Shown: positions 17,138-26,221, counted from the first letter of the stretch. The stretch is DNA of 64,000 bases from Streptomyces bluensis (GCF_014650715.1 NZ_BMVM01000003.1:62001-126000), one strand, 5' to 3'. Program-made: numbers and translations. The notes: generated by a model from the letters alone, not told the origin.

Positions 17138-17467
17138 TCAGTGCTCTTCCTGGTTCATCGGGGGCAGGCCCGCGATGAAGGGGTGGTCACGCTCGATCAG
17201 CCCCAGCTTGCTCGCGCCACCGGGGGAGCCCAGCTCGTCGAAGAACTCGACGTTCGCCTTGTAGTAGTCCTTCCACTCCTCCGGGGTGTCATCTTCGTAG
17301 AAGATCGCCTCGACCGGGCAGACCGGTTCACAGGCACCACAGTCGACGCATTCGTCCGGGTGGATGTAGAGGGACCGCTGCCCCTCGTAGATGCAGTCGA
17401 CCGGGCACTCCTCGATGCACGCCTTGTCCTTGACGTCGACACAAGGCTCTGCGATGACGTAGGTCAC
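17138..17467 (-). CDS. fdxA: Seven-iron ferredoxin
   Basis: Electron carrier with one [3Fe-4S] and one [4Fe-4S] cluster. In the 109-aa protein Cys9, Cys17, Cys21 and Cys25 form the N-terminal Cx7Cx3CP set, and Cys40, Cys43, Cys46 and Cys50 the second CxxCxxCxxxCP set. The charged C-terminal extension (EEWKDYYKANVEFFDELG) is typical of mycobacterial and streptomycete FdxA/FdxC. ATG at 17467. It is divergent from the GNAT gene and upstream of dapC. The redox partner cannot be inferred from position; related ferredoxins often serve P450 or nitrogen-assimilation enzymes. Confidence 0.95.
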   Translation of the reverse strand: MTYVIAEPCVDVKDKACIEECPVDCIYEGQRSLYIHPDECVDCGACEPVCPVEAIFYEDDTPEEWKDYYKANVEFFDELGSPGGASKLGLIERDHPFIAGLPPMNQEEH

Positions 17468-17607
17468 GCTGTCGTTCCTCCTCGATAGGGCGCTGGCGGG
17501 CCTCCTCAGGCTCCGCCGCCTGGCGCGCGGGAGCGCGGCGTCGTCGATGCCCGCACCTAGTATCTCCGTTCTTGGGCATGATCCGAACAGGAGGGGTGGA
17601 CCGACCC

Positions 17608-18654
17608 GTGGAATTCTCTGCCGGCGGACGGCTCGAAGTCCGTGTCACCGCTGCTGACGTGGGTAAACGCGTCTCGGTACGGCAGCTGGACGAAGATGCA
17701 CCCAAGGGTGAGAAGTTCACCGACACGGTGGGCGTTCTCACATCATGGGACAACGGCGTGCTGGTGATCACACGGCGGACGGGTGAGCGGGTCCGGATCG
17801 CGGAGTCGTCGCTGGTGGCGGGCAAGGTCGTCCCCGCGGCTCCGGCGCGCCGGCGGGGGCCCGCGGCCTCGTACGCGGAACTGGCGCGAGTGGCCGCGCG
17901 CGGCTGGCAGGCGGTGGAACGGGAGCGGCTCGGCGCGTGGGAACTGCGGGCCGCAGCCGGATTCACGCGGCGCGCCAACTCCGTGCTGCCGGTGGGCGAT
18001 CCGGGGCTGCCGCTGGACGAGGCACTGGCGTCCATACGCTCCTGGTACGCGGCCCGTGGGCTCCCCGCCTATCTGCAGCTCGCCACCGGCGCCGAGGGCA
18101 CGCAGGAGCCGCTGTGCGTGGAGCTGGAGCGGCGGGGCTGGACGCGGGAGGTGACGGCCGAGCTGTGGATGGGGTCGCTGGCTCCCGTCGCCGACCACGA
18201 TCTGCCCGGCGGAGTCGTGCTGTCGCGGGTGGTGGACGAGGCATGGCTGAGCCGCTACCAGCGCAAAGGGATGAGCGAGGTCGCGTTGACGGTACTCAGA
18301 AGTGGGCCTTCGGTGTGGTTCGCGACGGTGCCGGGGCCTGCGGGGGCGCCTCCGGCGGCCATCGGGCGATGTGTGGTGGACGGCCGCTGGGCGGGGTTCG
18401 CGGCGGTGGAGGTCGATCCGTCCCGTCGCCGTCAGGGCCTCGCCACCGCCGTCATGACCGCCCTCGCCCGCCAGGCCCTGGACGAGGGCGCCTCGGCCGG
18501 CTGGCTCCAGGTGGAGAAGGACAACGCGGGGGCGCGGGCGCTGTACGCGGCGCTGGGCTTCGGAGCACACCACGAGTACCACCACTATCGGGAGCCGGAT
18601 GTGCCCGGTGCCGGCCCCGGCGGTCGCGCCGACGAGTCGTACCGATCGCCGTGA
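17608..18654 (+). CDS. GNAT-family N-acetyltransferase
   Basis: The protein of about 348 aa has a C-terminal GNAT fold. The acetyl-CoA loop is VEVDPSRRRQGLATAVMTAL, followed by LQVEKDNAGARALYAALGF. The N-terminal ~75 residues (VTAADVGKRVSVRQL, VGVLTSWDNGVLVITRR) form a small beta-barrel-like domain that recurs in streptomycete relatives. Start choice is uncertain: GTG 17608 gives the family-like VEFSAGGRLEVRV with AGGAGG 13 nt upstream, while TTG 17572, ATG 17578 and GTG 17596 are in frame. Its stop overlaps the next gene (GTGA), so both are coupled. The acceptor is unknown. Confidence 0.87.
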   Translation: MEFSAGGRLEVRVTAADVGKRVSVRQLDEDAPKGEKFTDTVGVLTSWDNGVLVITRRTGERVRIAESSLVAGKVVPAAPARRRGPAASYAELARVAARGWQAVERERLGAWELRAAAGFTRRANSVLPVGDPGLPLDEALASIRSWYAARGLPAYLQLATGAEGTQEPLCVELERRGWTREVTAELWMGSLAPVADHDLPGGVVLSRVVDEAWLSRYQRKGMSEVALTVLRSGPSVWFATVPGPAGAPPAAIGRCVVDGRWAGFAAVEVDPSRRRQGLATAVMTALARQALDEGASAGWLQVEKDNAGARALYAALGFGAHHEYHHYREPDVPGAGPGGRADESYRSP

Positions 18655-19523
18655 CCGGGCACGAGCAGGACATGGGTGCTCCACGGCCTCCGGAGCCGGA
18701 GCGGGCCGCTGAGGTGCGGCGCCGGTTCGGGGAGGAGGCGCGGGCCGAGCGGCCGGATCTGGCGGCGCTGTGTCTGCTGGTGGGGGCGGCCGGGGACGGG
18801 GCGCTGGACGAGGCCGGGGAGGACGCGGCGCAGATCGAGCTGGACCGGCTGGCCGGTCAGGTGCCGTTCCGGCCCGGCGGCCCCCGCTCCTGGGCGCACG
18901 CGCTGGCCGAACTGCTCGGCGGGCGCCACGGGTTCCACGGGACGCCCGGGGACTACCGGCGGCTGGAGTCGTCGTTCCTGCACGAGGTGCTGCGGCGGCG
19001 GCGCGGTCTGCCCATCCTGCTCTCGGTGGTGTGGATGGAGGTCGCACGGCGAGCGGGCGCGCCGGTGTACGGAGTCGCCCTGCCGGGACACTTCGTCGTG
19101 GGTTTCGGGCCCCCCGAGGACAAGGTCCTCGCCGATCCGTTCAACTCAGGGCGTGTCCTGACCGGTGGGGACGCGGAGCTGCTGGTCCAGGGGGCCACGG
19201 GCGCGGCGCTCGAACCGTCGATGCTGGAGCCCGCCGCCCCGCTCGACGTGGTGCGGCGCGTCCTCAACAACATCCGCGCCTGGGCCGCCGCCCGCCCCTA
19301 CCGGTCGGACGTCTCGCTGTGGGCCGTGGAGCTCTCTCTGCTCCTGCCCTCCCACCCCGCCCACCTGCGCCACGAGCACGCCCAGCTTCTCGTCCGGCGC
19401 GGCGACTTCCTGCGGGGCGCCGCCGAACTCGACGCGTACGCCGAGGTCGTCTCGGCCGTCGACGAACCGGCCGCCGACCGGGTGCGCAGCCAGGCACGGG
19501 CGGCGCGGGCGATGCTCAACTGA
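18651..19523 (+). CDS. Transglutaminase-like/SirB1-family protein without catalytic cysteine
   Basis: The 290-aa protein resembles SirB1/YchA-type transglutaminase-like proteins: YRRLESSFLHEVLRRRRGLP, then ILLSVVWMEVARRAGAPVYGVALPGHFVVGF and LADPFNSG, then TPR-like helices (LWAVELSLLLPSHPAHLRHE). The position normally filled by the papain-like cysteine has no Cys here, as in most SirB1 relatives, so it is probably a binding protein. GTG at 18651 overlaps the GNAT stop by 4 bp; ATG 18672 is an alternative. It is coupled to the acetyltransferase gene and followed by a strong terminator. Function unknown. Confidence 0.85.
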   Translation: MTGHEQDMGAPRPPEPERAAEVRRRFGEEARAERPDLAALCLLVGAAGDGALDEAGEDAAQIELDRLAGQVPFRPGGPRSWAHALAELLGGRHGFHGTPGDYRRLESSFLHEVLRRRRGLPILLSVVWMEVARRAGAPVYGVALPGHFVVGFGPPEDKVLADPFNSGRVLTGGDAELLVQGATGAALEPSMLEPAAPLDVVRRVLNNIRAWAAARPYRSDVSLWAVELSLLLPSHPAHLRHEHAQLLVRRGDFLRGAAELDAYAEVVSAVDEPAADRVRSQARAARAMLN

Positions 19524-19547
19524 GCCGGCGCACCGAGGGAACGTCGC

Positions 19548-19581
19548 CGAAGGGCACTCGGTCGGGACCGGGTGCCCTTCG
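19548..19581. terminator. Bidirectional terminator between convergent genes
   Basis: CGAAGGGCAC (19548-19557) pairs with GTGCCCTTCG (19572-19581). Inner arms CGGT/ACCG extend the stem past one mismatch, with a 4-nt loop. Confidence 0.75.
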
Positions 19582-19609
19582 GTGAAGTGATGGTCAGGCG
19601 GTCAGGCGG

Positions 19610-21778
19610 TCAGCTCGGGTTCGTCTCGATCACGGCCGTGCGCTCTGCGGGCGTCTTGCCGAGAAGGGCCGGGCGCAGGGCGCCGATCACGTCCTCGGGG
19701 GTCACCGGGGTCTTCTTGCCGTTGCCCCGCGTGATCAGTACGCCGTCGAAGGTTCCGCCGTACAGTTCCTTGAGCGCGGCCCTGTCGTAGTACTCGACGA
19801 GCTTGCCGTCCTGAGCCTTGACTCCGAGGAACTTCCACAGCGAGTTCTCCGGGCTGAACCTGACCTCCGCCGCACCCGCCTTGACCGTGACTATGCCGGA
19901 CATCGCGGGCTTCGCGAACTCCGTCATCATCCGGTCGACCTCGGCCTTGGGGACCGAGGGTTCCCTGGTGGCGGTGGGGAGTGACACGGGGTCGGTCGTG
20001 CCCACCTCGACCTGGGTGCGGTAGGCCTTCTCGACGGCCCGCGTGGCCTGGTCGACGGCGATGCCCTTGCCCGCCTTGCCGTACACGGCGACGGCCCTGC
20101 CGGACTCGAACTTGATCGTGCCGTCGCTGGCCGAGCCGGAGCCGCCCGCGGCCCGCTCCAGGGCGGCCCGCAGCTTCTCCCCGTCGACGGGCATGACGGG
20201 CTCGATGACCCGCTGCTGGCCGAACAGCGAGCCGATCACCGACACCGGGTTGTAGTCGCTCTTCGCGGCGGCGCCGACCGTGGCGTCGGCGTCGAGCTGG
20301 AGGCCCGCCTGGTCCGGCCGGAGCGACACGGTGTCGCCGTCGACGGACAGCCTGAGCGCCTTGTCCGTGCGGTCCCCGAGGACCTTGTCGAGCTTCTTGA
20401 CGGCGTCGTCGCGGGTACCGCCACCGATGTCGACGCCGAGCACGGTGGTGCCCTTGGGTACATCGGAGTGGTTCATGAGCAGCCCGGCGCCGTACACGCC
20501 GGCCGCCACGAACACGAGCCCACCGCCCAGCAGCACCAGCTTGTTGCGGCCCTTCTTCTTGGGCGGCTTCGAGGAGGCGGCCGGCTGCGCGGGCTCCGGC
20601 AGCTTCGGCGGGGTGTGCGGCCCCGACTGCCCACCGGAGGCGCCCGGTCCGAAGCGCGCGTCCTGGGAACCGGGCGGGACCACCGGAATGCCGCTGGTCA
20701 GGGTGTCCCCGGAGACGTTCTCCCGGGGGCCGCCGGGGACCTGGGCGCCCGGGTCGGGCGCCGGGCGCTGCGGCGTGAGGATCGCGGTGTCGTCGCTGAG
20801 GCCGCCGCCGGGGGCGGAGAAGTCCTGGCCGGGAGCGCCGAAGGGTGCCCCGCCGTTTGGGCCGCCGCCCGGACGTCCGGCGCCCGTGCCGGGCCCGCCG
20901 GGGGCGATGCCCAGGGCTCCGCCGGGGCCCAGGCCGGAGCCGGGAGGGGATGTCAGCGCTCCGTCGCCGGTGACCGGGCCGCCGGTGGGACCGCTCGGCC
21001 CGCCCGTTCCGGCGGGCCCGCGCCCGCCGTCCCGGCCGTTCGTGCCGCCGTCCGAGAAGTACGGCAGGTCGTCGCGCCCTCCCGTGCCGCCGTCGGGCGT
21101 GGCTCCGGGGCGCGAGCCGGCCGTCAGCGCGGCCGACACGTCGAAGGAGCCGGTGCCGCCGCCGTGGCCGGGTGCCACGGGTCCGGCGCCGGTGGCACCG
21201 GGGAGCCCGGCACCGTTCGCACGCGGGCCGCCGCGGCGTGGAAGACCTCCCGCGGCGCCCGCGCCGGATCCGTTCGCCGAGCCGTCCTGAGGACCTGTCG
21301 GCCCCCCGCTCCAACCCGCCGGAAGTCCGGCCCCGTTGGTGGCGCCGCCGCCCGAACCGGCCTTGGCCGCGCCGGGCCTGCGTGGCGCAAACCAGTCGCT
21401 GGTCTTGTCGTCGGCCGGCGCGGCGGGCTCCGGTGAGGGCGACGGGGTGTCCGTGAGCACGGGCATGCTCGTGGTGCCCGTGGTCTCCGACTCGCCGACG
21501 GTGTCCTCCGGCGCCGTCTCGGCCTCCCCCACCGGCGTGCGTACGACGACCGGCGGGATGGGGCGCGACCCGGGGATGTTGATCCGGACACGCGTGGTCA
21601 GCGTGGTCTGCGTGGTCTCGGACTTGCGATCCTCCGGCCGCGTGCCCGCCGCCGAACGGCCCGGGGCACCGCCGCCGTCGGAAGCCATGGGGGTCCCGTA
21701 CGGCGGGGTCCCCGACGGGTACGAGGCTCCTCCGTGCCCGTTGGGCCCGGAGGACGAAGTGTCAGTTTCACGACTCAA
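19610..21778 (-). CDS. Membrane-anchored protein with PG_binding_4-type repeats
   Basis: The 722-aa protein has a 410-residue Gly/Pro/Ser-rich cytoplasmic part with no fold visible, a single transmembrane helix (about 412-434, LVLLGGGLVFVAAGVYGAGLL) and a ~290-residue external region. The latter begins TTVLGVDIGGGTRDDAVKKL, the signature of the putative peptidoglycan-binding (PG_binding_4/VanW-associated) domain, and seems to hold two copies. No transpeptidase or VanW catalytic motif follows, so it is a wall-binding or scaffold candidate. TTG at 21778 has GGGAGAA upstream. It is 159 bp downstream of the DUF6113 gene; the partner is unknown. Confidence 0.85.
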   Translation of the reverse strand: MSRETDTSSSGPNGHGGASYPSGTPPYGTPMASDGGGAPGRSAAGTRPEDRKSETTQTTLTTRVRINIPGSRPIPPVVVRTPVGEAETAPEDTVGESETTGTTSMPVLTDTPSPSPEPAAPADDKTSDWFAPRRPGAAKAGSGGGATNGAGLPAGWSGGPTGPQDGSANGSGAGAAGGLPRRGGPRANGAGLPGATGAGPVAPGHGGGTGSFDVSAALTAGSRPGATPDGGTGGRDDLPYFSDGGTNGRDGGRGPAGTGGPSGPTGGPVTGDGALTSPPGSGLGPGGALGIAPGGPGTGAGRPGGGPNGGAPFGAPGQDFSAPGGGLSDDTAILTPQRPAPDPGAQVPGGPRENVSGDTLTSGIPVVPPGSQDARFGPGASGGQSGPHTPPKLPEPAQPAASSKPPKKKGRNKLVLLGGGLVFVAAGVYGAGLLMNHSDVPKGTTVLGVDIGGGTRDDAVKKLDKVLGDRTDKALRLSVDGDTVSLRPDQAGLQLDADATVGAAAKSDYNPVSVIGSLFGQQRVIEPVMPVDGEKLRAALERAAGGSGSASDGTIKFESGRAVAVYGKAGKGIAVDQATRAVEKAYRTQVEVGTTDPVSLPTATREPSVPKAEVDRMMTEFAKPAMSGIVTVKAGAAEVRFSPENSLWKFLGVKAQDGKLVEYYDRAALKELYGGTFDGVLITRGNGKKTPVTPEDVIGALRPALLGKTPAERTAVIETNPS

Positions 21779-21937
21779 GGCAGGTTCTCCCGATCGGCTT
21801 CGCCGCTCGCGACGACCTCACACGTCGGGCGGCTCGGCGGCGCGCACCACCATACTGGCCACTTCTCGCCCGTATCCCACGACCGCCGGGGAAACCCACA
21901 CGGGCCCTCCACCGGCGCTCAGTGGCGAAGTGGTACG

Positions 21938-22372
21938 TCACTTGGCAAGTCGGGCACCGGGACTGTTCGGTTGCCGCCCCGGGCCAAGCGTGGCACACAT
22001 CACAGCGACCGCCATGCCGCCGAGCAGGAAGAGGTACGAGACGACTCCCGCGGCGAAGAGGAAGTCCCCCTCGGGACGCGTGGCGGTGAGGAGGATGACG
22101 GAGATCATCCAGCCGACGGCGGGCGCGACGGCTCCGGCCCGGGTGCCCATCGCGTACGCGCCGCCCCGGAAGAGCCCCGCCGCACCCAGCAACGCGAGCA
22201 GCAGTCCGACCGGCACCCAGGCGGACTGCACCAGTGACCCGGCCGCTCCGACCACGGCACCGAGGAGCAGGAGCCCCAGGTAGGCGGCGACCCGCCCGGC
22301 CGGGGGCATCGTCAACGGCTGTGCGAGCGCGCTGCCTTGCGCGCCGCGCCCCTGCGGTCCCACCGCCTTCAC
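21938..22372 (-). CDS. DUF6113-type four-helix membrane protein
   Basis: The 144-aa integral membrane protein has about four hydrophobic helices (AAYLGLLLLGAVVGAAGSLV, WVPVGLLLALLGAAGLF, APAVGWMISVILLTA, LFAAGVVSYLFLLGGMAVAVM) and short loops. The ATRPEGDF loop before the last helix is typical of the Streptomyces family. GTG at 22372. It sits immediately downstream of mshB on the same strand (82-bp gap), an order conserved in many actinomycetes, so a link with mycothiol metabolism is possible but unproven. Confidence 0.82.
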   Translation of the reverse strand: MKAVGPQGRGAQGSALAQPLTMPPAGRVAAYLGLLLLGAVVGAAGSLVQSAWVPVGLLLALLGAAGLFRGGAYAMGTRAGAVAPAVGWMISVILLTATRPEGDFLFAAGVVSYLFLLGGMAVAVMCATLGPGRQPNSPGARLAK

Positions 22373-22454
22373 CGGGCACCCGTCTTTCCGGCACCGGCCC
22401 TACGCCCCGTACGCCACGTGCGCCACATGCATCGGTCATACCCAGTCGTACGCA

Positions 22455-23477
22455 TCAGAGGGCCGCTCCGTTCTGTTCCGGCGCCGAAACGTTCACCTCG
22501 ACGCCCTGGAACAAGTCTCTCTCCCGCCCGCCCCCTTCGCGTCGGCCGCGTACCAACTCGTAGTACTCGGTGGTGAAGAGCGGCTGTGCGAGCTCGTTGG
22601 AGAGCGCGAAGAAGGGCTCGGCGACCGTGATCTGGGTGGCGTGTGCCCGCATGGCCGCGGCCTTCGCGGCGGCGAAGGCGGCGCCGTCGATCTCGGTGGT
22701 GACGATCCGGTCGTCGACGACTCCGGGGACGTCGATGACGGAAGCGGCCCTGGTGAAGGGCAGCCGTGCGGGCTCGGCGAGAGGGCGGGCCGGGTCTCGT
22801 CCGGCAGGCGCCGCTTCCGACTCAGGGCCCAGGGCCTCGCGGAGCCGGGCGAAGCCCTCGGCGGCCACGGAGCGTGGCACCCGGTTCCAGTAGATCTTGG
22901 CGATCTCCCAGGGTTCGCCCAGGTCCGTACGGAAGCCGGGGTCGGCGGCGAGGTCGGCGGCGCGCATGGCGACGCGGTGGGCCTGGATGTGGTCGGGGTG
23001 GCCGTAGCCACCGTTCGGGTCGTAGGTGACGAGGACCTGGGGGCGGACCTCGCGGATCACCTCGACGAGCAGGGCCGCGGCCTCGTCGACGTCGGCGGCC
23101 CAGAAGGCGCTCTCGCGGTCGTTCTGCTCGACACCCATCATCCCGGAGTCGTGGAAGCGTCCGGGACCGCCGAGGAAGCGGTGGTCGGTGACGCCGAGCT
23201 GCTTCATGGCCTCGGCCAGCTCGCCCTCGCGGTACGGGCCCAGCGCGTTGTCGCGGTCGGGCGCGAGATGGGCCAGGTGGGGCGGGATGACCTCGCCCTC
23301 CTCGCCGCGCGTGCAGGTCACCAGCGTCACCTGGGCGCCCTCGGCCGCGTACTTGGCCATGGTGGCGCCGTTGTTGATCGACTCGTCGTCCGGGTGTGCG
23401 TGCACAAGGAGCAGACGACGGGCGCAGCGAGATGGGGGTCCCCCCGGCCGAGGGCTGGGGGAGGGCAGATCGCTCAT
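22455..23477 (-). CDS. mshB: GlcNAc-Ins deacetylase MshB (mycothiol biosynthesis)
   Basis: Zinc deacetylase converting GlcNAc-Ins to GlcN-Ins, the second step of mycothiol synthesis. The 340-aa protein has HAHPDDES with His28, Asp30 and Asp31 (equivalent to His13, Asp15, Asp16 of M. tuberculosis MshB) and GGYGHPDH with His160 and His163. It is about 15 residues longer at the N-terminus because a dispersed palindromic element (23422-23464) is inserted in frame, encoding [15 protein letters not shown] just before the first beta strand. ATG at 23477. The residue numbering offset of 15-16 from the mycobacterial enzyme fits this insertion. It is followed by the DUF6113 gene. Confidence 0.94.
   Translation of the reverse strand: MSDLPSPSPRPGGPPSRCARRLLLVHAHPDDESINNGATMAKYAAEGAQVTLVTCTRGEEGEVIPPHLAHLAPDRDNALGPYREGELAEAMKQLGVTDHRFLGGPGRFHDSGMMGVEQNDRESAFWAADVDEAAALLVEVIREVRPQVLVTYDPNGGYGHPDHIQAHRVAMRAADLAADPGFRTDLGEPWEIAKIYWNRVPRSVAAEGFARLREALGPESEAAPAGRDPARPLAEPARLPFTRAASVIDVPGVVDDRIVTTEIDGAAFAAAKAAAMRAHATQITVAEPFFALSNELAQPLFTTEYYELVRGRREGGGRERDLFQGVEVNVSAPEQNGAAL
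23422..23464. repeat. Dispersed palindromic element, copy 1 (inside mshB)
   Basis: A 43-bp element beginning GCGCAGCGAGATGGGGGTCC and ending GGCTGGGGGAGG is 41/43 identical to copy 2 at 24102-24144, in the same chromosomal orientation. It contains a hairpin with CCCCC/GGGGG arms and GCC/GGC inner pairs. It lies within the first 20 codons of mshB and is read in antisense relative to copy 2. Confidence 0.85.
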
Positions 23478-23567
23478 GGGCCCACCCTACGAGGCGACGC
23501 CCCGCGCCACGGTGGGCCCGGACCCTTCACAGGGTCGGGCCGGTGGGGGCGCGGGGCGGGCCCGCAG

Positions 23568-23762
23568 TCAGAACTTGATGCCGCCGATCATGCCGGCGAT
23601 GTTCGTCGTGAGCTCGCTGATCGTCGGAGCGATGGTCGACGAGGCGAGGTAGAAGCCGAGGAGGATGCAGACGGCCGCATGGCCGCCCTTCAACCCCGAT
23701 TTCTTGATCAGCAGGAAGACGATGATCGCCAGCAGCACCACCGCCGAAATCGAGAGTGCCAC
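23568..23762 (-). CDS. Small two-helix membrane protein
   Basis: The 64-aa protein consists almost wholly of hydrophobic segments: LSISAVVLLAIIVFLLIKKSG, then HAAVCILLGFYLASSTIAP and a GMIGGIKF tail. GTG at 23762 is preceded by AGGAGGTGAG, essentially a perfect anti-Shine-Dalgarno match, implying high translation and making the call firm despite the size. Similar short proteins occur in Streptomyces chromosomes and conjugative elements. No domain assignment is possible. It is divergent from the peptidase gene and follows no obvious partner. Confidence 0.82.
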   Translation of the reverse strand: MALSISAVVLLAIIVFLLIKKSGLKGGHAAVCILLGFYLASSTIAPTISELTTNIAGMIGGIKF

Positions 23763-23922
23763 GGCGGCTCACCTCCTATAGAACAGAGCACCGGAATATG
23801 TAAATCGACACAACAGCCAGCAGGTTCATACCCACTTGGCGGTAGTGATCATAACTATCGGTACGCGCGCATCGATCGGCGCACAGCCGCACAAGGGGGC
23901 GCATGGCCAATATGGTCGGGTC

Positions 23923-26082
23923 ATGACGACCGAGCCCGAATCCTTCCCCCGGCGGCAGGCCCGCACCCAACGCTTCACCCTCGGCGCGCCGCGCGCCTTC
24001 GCCATCGCACCCGACGGTTCCCGTGTCGTGTTCCTGCGGTCGGCCTCCGGCACCGACCGCGCGAACAAGCTGTGGGTGTACGACATGACGGACGGCGACG
24101 AGCGCAGCGAGATGGGGGTCCCCCCGGCCGCAGGCTGGGGGAGGATCGCCGCCGATCCGGGCGCCCTGCTGGGCGGCGCCTCCGAGGAGTTGTCCGCCGA
24201 GGAGCGGGCACGCCGCGAACGCAGCCGTGAGGGGGGCGCCGGCATTGTCGGCTACGCCACCGACAGGGCCGTCGAGCTGGCCTCTTTCGCCTTGTCAGGG
24301 CGGCTTTTCGTGGCCGAGCTGCGCGCCGGTACGGCCCGTGAGCTGGATGTCCCCGGCCCGGTGATCGACCCACGCCCCTCCCCCGACGGCCGGTACGTCG
24401 CGTACGTGGCCCGGGGCGCCCTGCGCGTCGTGGAGGCGGAGGGCGGTAAGGACCTGGCGCTCACCGAGCAGGGAGGGGAGCACGTCACCCATGGGCTGGC
24501 CGAGTTCATCGCGGCCGAGGAGATGGGGCGTTCGCGCGGTTTCTGGTGGTCTCCGGACTCGGACCGGCTGCTCGTGTCGCGCGTGGACGACACGCCGGTG
24601 AAGCGCTGGTGGATCTCCGATCCGGCGCATCCGGACCGGGCGCCGCAGGAGGTCGCGTACCCGGCGGCGGGCACGGACAACGCGGACGTACGCTTGTTCG
24701 TCGTGGACCTCGCCGGGGTGCGCACGGAGGTGCTCTGGGACCGGGAGCGCTACCCGTATCTGGCGCGTGTGCACTGGTCAGCGGCGGGTGCGCCGCTGAT
24801 CCTGGTGCAGGCCCGTAACCAGCGCAGCCAACTGTTCCTGGCGGTGGACCCGGACTCGGGGACGACGCGGATGGTGCACGCGGACGAAGATTCACATTGG
24901 CTTGATCTTTTCCCCGGGGTGCCGGCCTGGACGCCCTCCGGGCAACTCGTCCGCATCGCCGACGAGGGCGGCGCCCGGGTGCTCGCCGTGGGCGAACGTC
25001 CGCTCACCGGTGCGGCGCTCCATGTCCGTGCGGTGCTCGATGTGGCGGACGAGGACGTGCTGGTCTCGGCCTCGGCGGGCGAGGCGGCCGACGACCCCGA
25101 GACCGGCCAGGTGCATGTGTACCGGGTGAACGAGCTGGGTGTGGAGCGCCTGTCGCAGGAGCCCGGTGTGCACTCGGCGGTGCGGGCGGGCGCGGTGACC
25201 GTCCTGACCTCGGCGGTGCCGGACCAGCCGGGTACGAGGGTGCAGCTGATGCGGGACGGCAAGCACGTGGCGACTGTCCCCTCTTACGCGGAACATCCCG
25301 GTCTGTCCCCGCGCGTGACGCTGACACAGGGGGGCGCACGCCGCGTACCGTGCGCCGTGCTTATGCCTACGGACTACCACGGTGACACTCCCCTGCCCGT
25401 CCTCATGGATCCGTACGGCGGTCCGCACGGTCAGCGGGTCCTCGCCGCGCACAATCCGCATCTGACGTCACAGTGGTTCGCCGACCAGGGTTTCGCGGTG
25501 ATCGTCGCGGACGGGCGGGGAACGCCGGGACGTTCTCCCGCGTGGGAGAAGGCGATCAAGGACGACCTCGCGTCGGTCGTGCTCCAGGACCAGGTGGACG
25601 CCCTCCAGGCCCTGGCCGCCGACTTCCCGCTCGACCTCACGCGGGTCGCCATCCGCGGCTGGTCCTTCGGCGGCTATCTGGCGGGGCTCGCGGTACTGCG
25701 CCGCCCCGATGTCTTCCACGCGGGGATCATCGGGGCTCCGGTCACCGATCTGCGCCTGTACGACACCCACTACCAGGAGCGCTACCTCGGCCACCCCGGC
25801 GAGCAGCCGGAGGTGTACGCGCGGAACTCACTGATCGACGACTCCGGTCTGGTGGGCGCCGCGGAACCGAACCGGCCCATGATGATCGTCCACGGACTGG
25901 CCGACGACAACGTGGTGGTCGCCCACTCCCTGCGCCTGTCCTCGGCCCTCCTGGCCGCCGGCCGCCCCCATGAGGTCCTGCCACTCTCCGGAGTCACCCA
26001 CATGACACCGCAGGAGGCGGTCGCGGAGAACCTGCTGCGGCTCCAGTCGGACTTCCTCAAGCGCGCCCTGAACCTGGGCTGA
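23923..26082 (+). CDS. S9 family (DPP-IV-like) prolyl peptidase
   Basis: Serine peptidase with an N-terminal beta-propeller (about 20-450) and an alpha/beta-hydrolase domain. The catalytic triad is Ser581 (GWSFGGY), Asp in GLADDN (661/662) and His693 (GVTHMT). AEFIAAEEMGRS provides the Glu199-Glu200 pair that in DPP-IV holds the substrate amino terminus, so dipeptidyl-peptidase activity is expected. No signal peptide, so it is cytosolic: a likely partner for peptides imported by the nearby Opp systems (inference). Residues 61-74 ([14 protein letters not shown]) come from an in-frame dispersed repeat. ATG 23923; 719 aa. Confidence 0.93.
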   Translation: MTTEPESFPRRQARTQRFTLGAPRAFAIAPDGSRVVFLRSASGTDRANKLWVYDMTDGDERSEMGVPPAAGWGRIAADPGALLGGASEELSAEERARRERSREGGAGIVGYATDRAVELASFALSGRLFVAELRAGTARELDVPGPVIDPRPSPDGRYVAYVARGALRVVEAEGGKDLALTEQGGEHVTHGLAEFIAAEEMGRSRGFWWSPDSDRLLVSRVDDTPVKRWWISDPAHPDRAPQEVAYPAAGTDNADVRLFVVDLAGVRTEVLWDRERYPYLARVHWSAAGAPLILVQARNQRSQLFLAVDPDSGTTRMVHADEDSHWLDLFPGVPAWTPSGQLVRIADEGGARVLAVGERPLTGAALHVRAVLDVADEDVLVSASAGEAADDPETGQVHVYRVNELGVERLSQEPGVHSAVRAGAVTVLTSAVPDQPGTRVQLMRDGKHVATVPSYAEHPGLSPRVTLTQGGARRVPCAVLMPTDYHGDTPLPVLMDPYGGPHGQRVLAAHNPHLTSQWFADQGFAVIVADGRGTPGRSPAWEKAIKDDLASVVLQDQVDALQALAADFPLDLTRVAIRGWSFGGYLAGLAVLRRPDVFHAGIIGAPVTDLRLYDTHYQERYLGHPGEQPEVYARNSLIDDSGLVGAAEPNRPMMIVHGLADDNVVVAHSLRLSSALLAAGRPHEVLPLSGVTHMTPQEAVAENLLRLQSDFLKRALNLG
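24102..24144. repeat. Dispersed palindromic element, copy 2 (inside DPP-IV-like gene)
   Basis: Second copy of the 43-bp element, 680 bp from copy 1 and differing at two positions (24131-24132). It adds 14 codons between conserved propeller segments VYDMTDGDE and RIAADPGALLGG without disturbing the frame. Confidence 0.85.
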
Positions 26083-26185
26083 GCAGCGAAAACTCCACAG
26101 AGCACCGCAACCATCAATTGAGGAACCACGACGAGACACCGGCCAGGTCCGCGAAAGCGGCGCCGGTTTAGGCGCAAAAAGGGGC

Positions 26186-26221
26186 AACGGGCCGGGATGA
26201 CATGGCGCATCCCGGCCCGTT
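26186..26221. terminator. Terminator between peptidase gene and opp operon
   Basis: A perfect 14-bp inverted repeat (AACGGGCCGGGATG at 26186-26199, CATCCCGGCCCGTT at 26208-26221) with an 8-nt loop lies between the convergent units. Confidence 0.8.
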
